Assembly (NCBI GenBank): GCA_003001795.1
Contig: PVNI01000004.1
Span: 62,001-126,000 of the forward strand
Source of the DNA: Actinomadura viridilutea
Lineage (GTDB): Bacteria; Actinomycetota; Actinomycetes; Streptosporangiales; Streptosporangiaceae
Direction: 5' to 3'
Length of the DNA: 64,000 nt
In this document: positions 17,847 through 24,212 of the stretch, piece by piece
Numbering within the stretch: position 1 is the first letter of the stretch
Layout of the letters: each line of letters begins with the position of its first letter
The notes under the pieces: model-generated
Database searches by the model: none
What the model was told of the DNA's origin: nothing
Seen by the model: the letters and a program-made list of their open reading frames with translations, nothing else
Position numbers and translations under genes: made by a program

Positions 17847-18080
17847 GTGCTCGACCTGGACGGCCCCACGCCGCTGTTTCAGCAGATCGCCGCGATCCTC
17901 CGCGCCCGCATCGCGGACGGGACGTACCCGGCGGACAAGCGCATGCCGTCGGCGCGGGCCATCGCGGAAGAGTTCGGAGTGACCCGAGGGACAGCTGTAG
18001 CCGCCCTGGACTTGTTGAAAGAAGAGGGTTTGATCTACGGAGTTCGCGGACGCGGCACCTTCCCCCGCGCCCGGGACTGA
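17847..18080 (+). CDS. short GntR-family regulator of the element
   Basis: The protein has 77 aa from GTG 17847 and consists of little more than the winged helix. It has PTPLFQQIAAILRARIADGTY, the recognition helix SARAIAEEFGVTRGTAVAAL, and the wing EEGLIYGVRGRGTF. There is no effector domain, as in KorSA-type repressors of actinobacterial integrative elements. A TTGTCC hexamer and a TAGCGT hexamer at about 18-nt spacing end just upstream, so the message may be leaderless. It probably represses the divergent gene pair and itself through the GTTGTCCAGC repeats. Confidence 0.85.
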   Translation: MLDLDGPTPLFQQIAAILRARIADGTYPADKRMPSARAIAEEFGVTRGTAVAALDLLKEEGLIYGVRGRGTFPRARD

Positions 18081-18146
18081 TCAGCGCTGAACAAACCGCG
18101 CACACAAGAAAAGCCCCCGCACCCATCAAGGGCACGGGGGCATGTC

Positions 18147-18791
18147 TCACTTCGACGGCGGCCGATAAACCGCCGCGATCTTCTGCTTCTTCGTGAGCCG
18201 TCGGCCGGACTCGATCCGCTCCACCGCGTCCAACACGTCCGCCATCTCATCCGCCTCCGCGTCGGACGCGGGCCGCCAGTTCCAAGCCTCAGAGGCGATC
18301 GCCTTCACGCGCGGGTCCTTCTTGGCCTCACGCACCGGGATACCCCACGACTTGCCCAGAGCGGACGCGAGCGCGTTCCGGAGCGCGGTACGGGCTCGGT
18401 TGCAGGCGAGACACTTTCGCCACCCGCGCGCCGCGCGGTCGGGCCGGTTGTTCTCCGGCGTTAGGGCGTGGCCACGCGGGCAATGCGTGCGGTTCGCCAT
18501 GGGGTGCGTCCCGTCCCGCGTCACCTGGAAGCGGCTGTTCTCCACGTGAGTCACCACTTGGAGGTGATCCGGTCGAACACAGTCGCGGCGGCCGCACATA
18601 TGGTCCACTTCCATCCCCGCCGGAATTTCGCCGTGCGTAGCGGCGTAGGCGACCCGGTGGGCGTACTGATGACGGCCGTCGAACCAGAACTTGCCGTACC
18701 CGTCCCGCGTCTTCGAGGCCGTCCACACGTGGCAACCGGTCTCCGGGTCGATGACAACCTTGCTCGTAAACCGCTCCGGCAGCGTAAACAA
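18147..18791 (-). CDS. HNH endonuclease
   Basis: The protein has 214 aa. The N-terminal part (GCHVWTASKTRDGYGKFWF, then AHRVAYAATHGEIP) and the HNH core VDHMCGRRDCVRPDHLQVV plus THVENSRF match phage-type HNH_3 nucleases. Zn-binding Cys pairs follow (HCPRGH, CLACNRARTA). The C-terminal extension is basic and helical. It starts at TTG 18791 with AAGGGA upstream. In HK97-like phages and their satellites an HNH nuclease next to the terminase genes assists cos cleavage. Here the TerS-like gene is about 530 bp upstream on the same strand, supporting that role. Confidence 0.9.
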   Translation of the reverse strand: MFTLPERFTSKVVIDPETGCHVWTASKTRDGYGKFWFDGRHQYAHRVAYAATHGEIPAGMEVDHMCGRRDCVRPDHLQVVTHVENSRFQVTRDGTHPMANRTHCPRGHALTPENNRPDRAARGWRKCLACNRARTALRNALASALGKSWGIPVREAKKDPRVKAIASEAWNWRPASDAEADEMADVLDAVERIESGRRLTKKQKIAAVYRPPSK

Positions 18792-18808
18792 TGCGATCCC
18801 TTTCTAGT

Positions 18809-19015
18809 GTCAACATGTAAACCCGCCCCCGACCGCCCCGGTTTCCACTCGCGGCCGCAGACTGGACACCCGGCGACGGCGGAGGCGACAGTGTGACATT
18901 TCAAACGTCAACGGGGACGACACACGCGGCAATAGCGGTTACACGCGTCAACCCGCCCCCGCCGCCGACGTCAACACCACGCGGCCGGATGTCACGCGGG
19001 GGCGTCAACGTCAAC
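18809..19015. repeat. cluster of six GTCAAC motifs (iteron-like)
   Basis: GTCAAC occurs at 18809, 18907, 18947, 18970, 19004 and 19010, all in the same orientation, within about 210 bp of non-coding sequence. One further GTCAC lies at 18991. The cluster separates the TerS/93-aa gene pair from the HNH gene. It could be a regulator array, iterons, or a terminase-binding (cos/pac) site. Confidence 0.65.
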
Positions 19016-19045
19016 ACATCTGAACACGCACTCAGACAACAACTC

Positions 19046-19327
19046 TCACATGCGCAAACGTTTTATCGCGGGGGCGTAGTTCGGGAACCACGAGTATCCG
19101 TCGCCAGTAGTGACAAGCGACATGCAAACCCGTATCACGTCCGCGTCGTCCTCGTCCGGAAACTCGTAGCCGTACGCCGCCGCGAACTTGTCACGCGCAC
19201 GAAACCAGTCGCGCCATGTGTCGACAGTCCCCGGAGTGATTGACGCGTCAGGCGACAACGGAAACTCCACCAGATTACGCGGCGGTGACGGTGTCACGTC
19301 CACCCGCACCGACCGTTTCCGCCTCAT
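19046..19327 (-). CDS. hypothetical protein downstream of the TerS-like gene
   Basis: The protein has 93 aa (ITPGTVDTWRDWFRARDKFAA, then EFPDEDDADVIRVCMSL). ATG 19327 overlaps the TerS stop (ATGA), so it is translationally coupled. I do not recognise the family. Coupling to TerS suggests a packaging or head-related role, but that is positional inference. Confidence 0.7.
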   Translation of the reverse strand: MRRKRSVRVDVTPSPPRNLVEFPLSPDASITPGTVDTWRDWFRARDKFAAAYGYEFPDEDDADVIRVCMSLVTTGDGYSWFPNYAPAIKRLRM

Positions 19328-19731
19328 CGGGTTCCCCAGCGGGCATGTGCGGCAACCCGCCCGGCTTCGCTTCGCGTCAGCTTGCGGTACTTCTTCGCCT
19401 CTTCCAGCCGCGTCACCTCGGCTTCCGCGTCATCGTCCGGGATGCGAAGGGTGCGGAGGTACGTCGTTAGGGCGGTCCGGTACAGGCGGAGTTCCACTAG
19501 AAGCGGGTGTTGGACCGGCTGACGCTGGGAGCCAAGAACCGTAAGTGGCTGGCCCTCCAGTTCCGCCTCCATTGCTGCGATCAAGTCGAGCGTCCGGCAC
19601 GCGGCGGAGAGGACCTGGAGCTCGTCAGGTCGGAGGTCGAATTCTTCTGTGATGTCGTTCCATAGCTTTGTACCGCGTGGGCCAAGTTTTTCAAGTGCCG
19701 GAACCGGCTTCCGGTCGTCTTCCGTTGCCAT
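19324..19731 (-). CDS. phage terminase small-subunit-like protein
   Basis: The protein has 135 aa. Features resemble P27-type small terminases of actinophages: LGPRGTKLWNDITEEFDLRP, an acidic helix ELQVLSAACRTLDLIAAMEA, QHPLLVELRLYRTALTTYL, and a basic C-terminal SEAGRVAAHARWG. It has a perfect AAGGAGGTGACC before ATG 19731. By family TerS recognises the genome's cos or pac site and feeds DNA to TerL. No TerL frame exists in the element. A TerS without its own TerL is a hallmark of phage satellites that redirect helper packaging. Confidence 0.68.
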   Translation of the reverse strand: MATEDDRKPVPALEKLGPRGTKLWNDITEEFDLRPDELQVLSAACRTLDLIAAMEAELEGQPLTVLGSQRQPVQHPLLVELRLYRTALTTYLRTLRIPDDDAEAEVTRLEEAKKYRKLTRSEAGRVAAHARWGTR

Positions 19732-20152
19732 GGTCACCTCCTTCCGAAATGCACAAGATCACAATTCTCGGTCGAGAACGTGCTCACCGGCGCGGATTCC
19801 AAATCAGGGACTAGATACGTCGCATCCGACCGCTCCTGCTAACCCCCGCCGTTCAGGAAACCCTTTGAGGGGAGTCCCCCCCACCCCCTGTCACCGCGTC
19901 GTCACAACACGCATGTTCTTGCAGTTCACGCGCGTTGCCCACGCTCGGCATCTCGCGGCACACAGCCCGGCCGGGGCGGGATGGGCAACCAACCGGCCGC
20001 ACCCACACCCGCCCCTGTACGGCCCTCAGCGCCACGCTGACGGCCGTTCGCGTGCCACCAGCACCCAAACCTTAGTGCAGCCCTTACAAGGCTCAGAGAC
20101 GCTCTCAGCGCTTCTGGTGAGGCTGGGGGGTGTTCAACCACGGGGGACTAGC
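19732..20152. other. intergenic region inside the element
   Basis: About 420 bp without a credible gene. It contains a 14-bp dyad TTCTCG-GT-CGAGAA (19765-19778) just upstream of the TerS gene and C/G-rich hairpins near 19860-19885. A minus-strand frame near 20020-20130 reads EPCKGCTKVWVLVARERPSA, like a small zinc-ribbon remnant, but has no start codon. Confidence 0.5.
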
Positions 20153-20326
20153 TCAATCGAAGGCAGTCCCCTCGTATTCCCCTGGGCCCGCGTACTTGCG
20201 GCGGGTGATCCGGTTGACAATCTGCTCCAACATCTCGTCGTACCCCATGACGGGCACCGGATCATTACCGGTGTGCAGATTGCCCAAGTCAGGTACGCGG
20301 TTGTTGTCGTCGTTGTCGTCCGCCAT
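20153..20326 (-). CDS. 57-aa acidic hypothetical protein
   Basis: The frame from ATG 20326 to TGA 20153 encodes an Asp/Asn-rich N-terminus (MADDNDDNNRVPDLG) and a helical C-terminal half (YDEMLEQIVNRITRRKYAG). It is the last gene of the capsid-proximal block. No family is recognised. It is too short for automatic ORF calls, but it keeps the spacing and strand of its neighbours. Confidence 0.55.
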   Translation of the reverse strand: MADDNDDNNRVPDLGNLHTGNDPVPVMGYDEMLEQIVNRITRRKYAGPGEYEGTAFD

Positions 20327-20386
20327 TAGAACCCCATCCCGTAGATCCTCCGCCGCGTCCTATTCGCGGCCGGTCGGTTTATCTCG

Positions 20387-20461
20387 TCAAAACGCCCAGA
20401 CCGCCGTCAGAACCAACCCGACGACGTGCATTGTCATGAAGACAGGTACCGAAATGTTCAT
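20387..20461 (-). CDS. 24-aa membrane peptide (possible)
   Basis: ATG 20461 overlaps the stop of the preceding gene (ATGA). The frame encodes MNISVPVFMTMHVVGLVLTA plus VWAF, one hydrophobic helix. Translational coupling is the only support. It could be a real small membrane peptide or chance. Confidence 0.35.
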   Translation of the reverse strand: MNISVPVFMTMHVVGLVLTAVWAF

Positions 20462-20694
20462 ACCCCCCACTCCCACGGGCTGTAGTCCGTCACAGATTCC
20501 CGCGTCTGATGGTCCATGTCGAACACGAACGCGTTCCGGGAACGGAACGGAATCCCATCCACCAACAGGCACCACCCCCTCCAGTCGCGATACGCGCGGA
20601 GGGTCGGCACGAGTTGTTCCGCCCGCTCGGCCGCGAAGTCTTCACGAAGGACCGCCGAAGGAACGCGGCGGGATCGCAAGTCCGGCCCAAGCAT
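20458..20694 (-). CDS. hypothetical protein of the capsid block
   Basis: The protein has 78 aa (VLREDFAAERAEQLVPTLRA, then WCLLVDGIPFRSRNAFVFDM). The start ATG 20694 overlaps the stop of the gene before it (TGATG). The beta-rich middle and position after the capsid gene suggest a head-completion or decoration-type protein, but no homology is recognised. Confidence 0.6.
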   Translation of the reverse strand: MLGPDLRSRRVPSAVLREDFAAERAEQLVPTLRAYRDWRGWCLLVDGIPFRSRNAFVFDMDHQTRESVTDYSPWEWGV

Positions 20695-20891
20695 CAGGCC
20701 GCCGCCAGATTCGCGACAGACGATACACGCGGTACCCGGAACTCGTGGACGCCGGAAGGGCGGCCTTCCGCGTCTTCCACTGCCACCACCTGTACCCTCC
20801 AATATGCGTGTAGGCCGGTCTTGCCCCCGGATATCGCGGTGTGTGCGGGGGTCCATTCCGCCGCCTCTAGGCGCTCATCCAAGATATGCAT
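20694..20891 (-). CDS. hypothetical protein after the capsid gene
   Basis: The protein has 65 aa from ATG 20891 with GAAGGGA upstream (MHILDERLEAAEWTPAHTAI, then HAYWRVQVVAVEDAEGR). It is coupled to the next gene by a TGATG overlap. Its family is not recognised. An in-frame ATG at 20918 is less likely because it lies inside the preceding stem-loop. Confidence 0.6.
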   Translation of the reverse strand: MHILDERLEAAEWTPAHTAISGGKTGLHAYWRVQVVAVEDAEGRPSGVHEFRVPRVSSVANLAAA

Positions 20892-20918
20892 GGTTCCCTT
20901 CCCAGGCTGATAAAGCAC

Positions 20919-20953
20919 AACCGCTCACGAGCGGCGAGCGCCCATGAGCGGTT
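20919..20953 (-). terminator. stem-loop between the capsid gene and downstream small genes
   Basis: AACCGCTCA (20919-20927) and TGAGCGGTT (20945-20953) form a perfect 9-bp stem. It lies 27 bp after the capsid stop. It may act as a partial terminator or mRNA stabiliser that keeps capsid expression above that of the small genes. Confidence 0.6.
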
Positions 20954-20980
20954 GGCCTATGTCCTACCCTGGGTCAGCCG

Positions 20981-21841
20981 TCAGGCCGACTTCACGACCC
21001 GCACAACACGGTTCCCGTCCAGCAGTGACGCACCAGCGAACACAGAGACGAGGCTCTGCTCAGTGGCGGTGGATGGGTTGTACTGCCGGACCACGCGAAG
21101 CGCGTACCCATCCCGCGTAACCACGGCCGAGTCCGCGCCGCTCGCGGGAAGCGGAGCAAAACTCGCCATGGCAAACGCGGACTGGTGGTACGCGACCATG
21201 GAATCGGCGGCAAGCTGGTTCGCCTTCACGAGCGTGAACCCGGCAAGCTGGCCAATTACCGCAGATCGGAAAGCGCTCGGTGAACCACTGGCAGACGCAT
21301 CCAGAACCGCCGGGTGCCCGATCAGCGCCCGCGCCACCTGAGGCGACACAGCGACGAACCGGCCGCCCTCGGGCACATTTTGGATGTCCAGGGTCATGCC
21401 CGCGTCCAGGATGGCGCTAAGCCAGGCGTCCGCGTCCGGAGCGGTCAGCGTCACATCAGCCGCCAGGTCATTCATCGCGTCCGCGACGTACTGATCCATC
21501 CGCGCAGCCACGCTGTCCACCTGCGGTTCCAAGATCTGTGCACCGAAGTCCGCCAAACCGAGCGTAAGATCATGCTCGGTTAGGTTGGCCAGGTCATACA
21601 CGTGGTTCACCACCACGTCAACCAGCGTTTCAGCCACGTCGACCGCCGTCAGTGCCGCCCCCGGCGTGGCCTGGACATTCGCGGTGCGGGTGTTTCGGAT
21701 CCGAACCGACACCGTCCCGCCGGTTCCGGAGTAATTCCGCTGGGCCACTCGAAGAACGGTGGGCGCGAGCACCACCGTGCGGGACAGTAGCGGCACAGCG
21801 AGATCGGCAATAGCCGTGGCAGTTGCAATCGAGTTCGCCAT
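20981..21841 (-). CDS. phage major capsid protein, P22 coat-like family
   Basis: The protein has 286 aa from ATG 21841 (AAGGTGAG upstream). The pattern of actinobacterial P22-type coat proteins is visible. It has an N-terminal helical arm (SIATATAIADLAVPLLSRTV), RVAQRNYSGTGGTVSVRI, and the DVVVNHVYDLANLTEHDLTL segment. Then come an E-loop/spine region QILEPQVDSVAARMDQYV and a late beta domain (AGFTLVKANQLAADSMVAY). By family it self-assembles into an icosahedral head on the HK97 fold. It is the first gene of a minus-strand block whose promoter should lie in 21850-22150. No scaffold, protease or portal gene is next to it, which is unusual. Confidence 0.75.
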   Translation of the reverse strand: MANSIATATAIADLAVPLLSRTVVLAPTVLRVAQRNYSGTGGTVSVRIRNTRTANVQATPGAALTAVDVAETLVDVVVNHVYDLANLTEHDLTLGLADFGAQILEPQVDSVAARMDQYVADAMNDLAADVTLTAPDADAWLSAILDAGMTLDIQNVPEGGRFVAVSPQVARALIGHPAVLDASASGSPSAFRSAVIGQLAGFTLVKANQLAADSMVAYHQSAFAMASFAPLPASGADSAVVTRDGYALRVVRQYNPSTATEQSLVSVFAGASLLDGNRVVRVVKSA

Positions 21842-22292
21842 AATGGCCACTCACCTTTCACATCACGTATCGACCATGGGCAAGTTCCCCCGTTTCGGGT
21901 GAGTGGTGAGCCTGCCGTTTCGGCGCTCAATAGAAACCCGCCGTCCGGCCTGTAGCGTTCCGCCGTAGGCCGGGGCGGGTGCGGTTCTCACCCGGCCGGT
22001 TAGCCGGGTGTGAACCCGAATTCGCGGTGGTGGTGGGGAGCCGCGCCCGTTTCGGGTCGGCGGTCGGACTTCCGCCACGCACGCCGCGCGGCGAACGCCC
22101 AACAGGTCCCCCCTGGACCCCCTTGAACACAAAAAACCCCCGCCCCCGGCCGCCGCCCTCCATGTATGGCCCCATGGAAGACGACCCCCGGGGACGGGGG
22201 TAAAAACACCGCTTTAGGACTCGCGGCTAGTCGCACACCATCCGCTGCGGTGGGCCATCACCGCTTGCGGAGGGGAAGTCTGAAGATGGGCG

Positions 22293-22340
22293 GGGGTGTG
22301 GCGTCCCGTGGCGCGCCTGATCCACACTGCGCCACACCCC
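22293..22340. repeat. 11-bp perfect inverted repeat
   Basis: GGGGTGTGGCG (22293-22303) and CGCCACACCCC (22330-22340) are exact complements with a 26-nt spacer. The dyad lies at the capsid-gene side of the control region and could be a terminator or operator for the capsid transcript. Confidence 0.7.
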
Positions 22341-22621
22341 AACATGCGGTGACGCGCAGGTGGACACGCCACCTTGGGAACCGCCCGCAGGAAAGAGAAG
22401 ACACCCTGTCACCACGTTGGCGCGGCCCGCCGAATTCGTCCGCGCGAACCGCCCATGTTCCCGGCTCCCGATCGCCCGGGGGCTCGCCCCCGAAGACACA
22501 TCGGAAACCCTCACTATAGTTACGGCTCCCGATCGGCCGGGTGTCAGCACAAGTTTCGCGGGGATCCGGCCGCCCCCGCCCCCTCTGCCGTCTCGTCACC
22601 CGTGAGGCTTGGTCACAGTAG

Positions 22622-22732
22622 GGCTGACCTGCGAAGGTGACGGAGGTGACGAGGTGACGAGAATCTGAAGTTCACTATAAAGAAACAAGAGTGAACCTCG
22701 GGTCGACGTCATCACGTCACCCTCGTCACCCC
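22622..22732. repeat. 110-bp direct repeat, copy 1
   Basis: Starts GGCTGACCTGCGAAGGTGAC and ends CGTCACCCC. It contains three GGTGACG units on the left, two inverse CGTCAC units on the right, and a central 10-bp stem (one mismatch here) around an AT-rich ATAAAGAAACAAG loop. It differs from copy 2 at about three positions, including a 1-bp indel. Confidence 0.92.
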
Positions 22733-22763
22733 CTGGCGGGGCGCGGGATGGTCCGCCGGGCCG

Positions 22764-22789
22764 CTCCGTCACCGCTCCGCCGCTCCGAG
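22764..22789. repeat. 26-bp direct repeat, copy 1
   Basis: A 26-bp sequence beginning CTCCGTCACCGC and ending CGCTCCGAG is repeated exactly at 22952-22977. The two copies flank the central 105-bp dyad. Confidence 0.9.
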
Positions 22790-22805
22790 CTGGGCACTCT
22801 CAGGA

Positions 22806-22910
22806 TGTCCCCGATTAAGAAGATGGTGTCAGGGTAACTTTAAATCTAATCCCTATACATAAGCACTTAAACCAAACCGACCCTGACACCACCCCCTTTT
22901 ATCGGGGACA
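22806..22910. repeat. 105-bp nested dyad with AT-rich centre (candidate origin or packaging core)
   Basis: Outer arms TGTCCCCGAT (22806-22815) and ATCGGGGACA (22901-22910) and inner arms GGTGTCAGGGT (22825-22835) and ACCCTGACACC (22880-22890) are all perfect. They enclose a 44-nt centre rich in TTTAAAT, TATACATAA and TTAAACC, in an otherwise GC-rich region. The dyad sits midway between the 26-bp repeats and the 110-bp repeats. Confidence 0.88.
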
Positions 22911-22951
22911 TACGGGAGTGGAGCGGCCGGACGCGGGAAGACCCCGGGCCC

Positions 22952-22977
22952 CTCCGTCACCGCTCCGCCGCTCCGAG
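22952..22977. repeat. 26-bp direct repeat, copy 2
   Basis: Exact second copy of the 22764-22789 sequence, on the other side of the central dyad. Confidence 0.9.
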
Positions 22978-22981
22978 GTCC

Positions 22982-23091
22982 GGCTGACCTGCGAAGGTGA
23001 CGAGGTGACGAGGTGACGAGAATCTGAGGTTCACTATAAAGAAACAAGAGTGAACCTCGGGTCGACGTCATCACGTCACCTTCGTCACCCC
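22982..23091. repeat. 110-bp direct repeat, copy 2
   Basis: Near-identical to 22622-22732, with a 360-bp period. Its central stem is perfect: GAGGTTCACT (23026-23035) and AGTGAACCTC (23049-23058) around a 13-nt AT-rich loop. Confidence 0.92.
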
Positions 23092-23190
23092 TAGGCCGGA
23101 GCGGCGGGGGCGGTCCGGCTTCCCCGCGTCCCCTGCGCCGCCCGCGCCTGACGCGGCCCGGCCCGGCCGCACCTTGAAGGCCACTGGCCG

Positions 23191-23310
23191 GGGTGCAGTT
23201 TGCGCACCCAGGGTGCAAATTCAACACCCGATCCCGAAACCTTCGTATCTAATTAGAAGAGGTTTGGGAACCAGGTGAATTTTTGCACCCCGGGTGCGAT
23301 TCTCGCACCC
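23191..23310. repeat. GGGTGC / GCACCC array around an AT-rich dyad
   Basis: GGGTGC lies at 23191, 23211 and 23292 and its complement GCACCC at 23204, 23285 and 23305. The whole block is roughly symmetrical. At its centre AAACC/GGTTT arms flank CTTCGTATCTAATTAGAAG. The pattern suggests repeated binding of one protein next to an easily melted segment. Confidence 0.8.
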
Positions 23311-23774
23311 CGCCCGGCGGCCCTTCTCCGCGAACCGGCCGGGGGCGGCAGCGGTACGGGGACCGGGACGCCTGCCAGCCCCGCGACCACGCACCGTGAC
23401 TGTCTCCGGATCCGGGGCACCCCGCTTGACCTGCGCAAACCCTTCGCCGGCCAGTGCGGAGCGTGACGATCACCGGGGGTAGGGGGTTGGGACGCGGGGA
23501 AGCCGCCGGACCTCCCGCGAACCGGCCGCGACCGCTCGTGCCCTCCCGCGCCCCTCCCGCGCCCTTCAGCGGCCCCGTGCGCGGCCTTCCGGGGTCGCAG
23601 GGGGACAGAGCACGGGCAGGGCGGCTAGGGCGGCTCTGGGGCGGCTCTGGGGCCGTTCCCGGCATGCCCGCGAACCGGTCCGCGTGCCTCCGCCCCCACG
23701 CGGCACGCGGGCGGGAGCCCCTGGTTACCCGGGGCGGGTCCGCCAAACGTTTAGCGGAGGGGGTGGTGTGAGTT

Positions 23775-23850
23775 CGCAAATCATTTGCGCGTTCCCATTC
23801 TTGTGCAGCGCTGCACAGAAATTGCGTTTCGTGGGAAGGTCGGTTACTGT
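23775..23850 (+). promoter_or_regulatory. two palindromes and promoter before the 78-aa gene
   Basis: CGCAAAT-C-ATTTGCG (23775-23789) and the perfect 16-bp palindrome TGTGCAGCGCTGCACA (23802-23817) precede a -35 TTGCGT (23822-23827) and a -10 TACTGT (23845-23850) at 17-bp spacing. The arrangement fits a repressible promoter for the gene at 23889. Confidence 0.6.
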
Positions 23851-23888
23851 TCCGCCGTGAAACGCAGTCGACCGGATTGGAGACCGTC

Positions 23889-24125
23889 ATGGACGCCACC
23901 CCGATGACCGACGCTGAGATCATCGATTCGCTGTTCTTCCAGATCACCGACTGGGCGGCTGATCTGGTTCACCGTGGCCTGATCTCGGAGGCCGAAGCGA
24001 ACGCGGTGGAGTTGACCGCGCTGGCCACGATCCGGCAGGACATGTCGCTTCTGGAGCCGGGGGCGGCGGCCGTGCTGGAGGCGGAGCGGCTCACGCGGTT
24101 CGCGGCAGGCCCCGAGACGCGCTGA
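23889..24125 (+). CDS. 78-aa hypothetical protein of the element
   Basis: ATG 23889 has GGAG at 6-nt spacing. The product is an acidic, all-helical protein (DAEIIDSLFFQITDWAADLV, ISEAEANAVELTALATIRQD). It is one of only two plus-strand genes in the element, with its own promoter, palindromic sites and terminator, so it is independently controlled. It could be a replication, excision or immunity factor. No family is recognised. Confidence 0.7.
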   Translation: MDATPMTDAEIIDSLFFQITDWAADLVHRGLISEAEANAVELTALATIRQDMSLLEPGAAAVLEAERLTRFAAGPETR

Positions 24126-24143
24126 GACGCCCCAGAAACGACG

Positions 24144-24181
24144 AAAGCCCCGGGACCCTACGCGGGTATCCCGGGGCTTTT
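24144..24181. terminator. bidirectional intrinsic terminator
   Basis: AAAGCCCCGGGA (24144-24155) pairs perfectly with TCCCGGGGCTTT (24169-24180), with flanking A and T runs on both sides. It lies between the convergent 78-aa gene and the integrase gene and serves both. Confidence 0.9.
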
Positions 24182-24212
24182 CGTGTGCCGCCTGCGGACT
24201 TCTGAGCGCGTT

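Larger units (their letters stand above)
21842..23888. other. 2-kb non-coding control region of the element
   Basis: Two kilobases carry no convincing gene on either strand; the open frames are Arg/Pro/Gly-rich and lack ribosome sites. It is packed with dyads: 22129-22205 (C-rich/G-rich hairpin with flanking A runs), 22293-22340, two 110-bp direct repeats, a 105-bp nested dyad with an AT-rich centre, and a GGGTGC array. It most resembles a replication origin, a packaging (cos/pac) region, or both. Confidence 0.75.

Noticed and set aside
18551-18904. 117-codon frame with CPVC and CLRC pairs overlapping the HNH gene
   Set aside because: Two-thirds would overlap the well-supported HNH gene in another frame and the start would be a TTG without a ribosome site. 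Possibly a zinc-ribbon remnant, but not supportable.
18809-19015. CRISPR-like array
   Set aside because: The repeated motif is only six bases and spacing is irregular; there are no cas genes.
22166-22599. Open frames of about 110 codons on both strands in the control region
   Set aside because: Arg/Pro/Gly-rich, no ribosome sites and spanning inverted repeats; better explained as non-coding.
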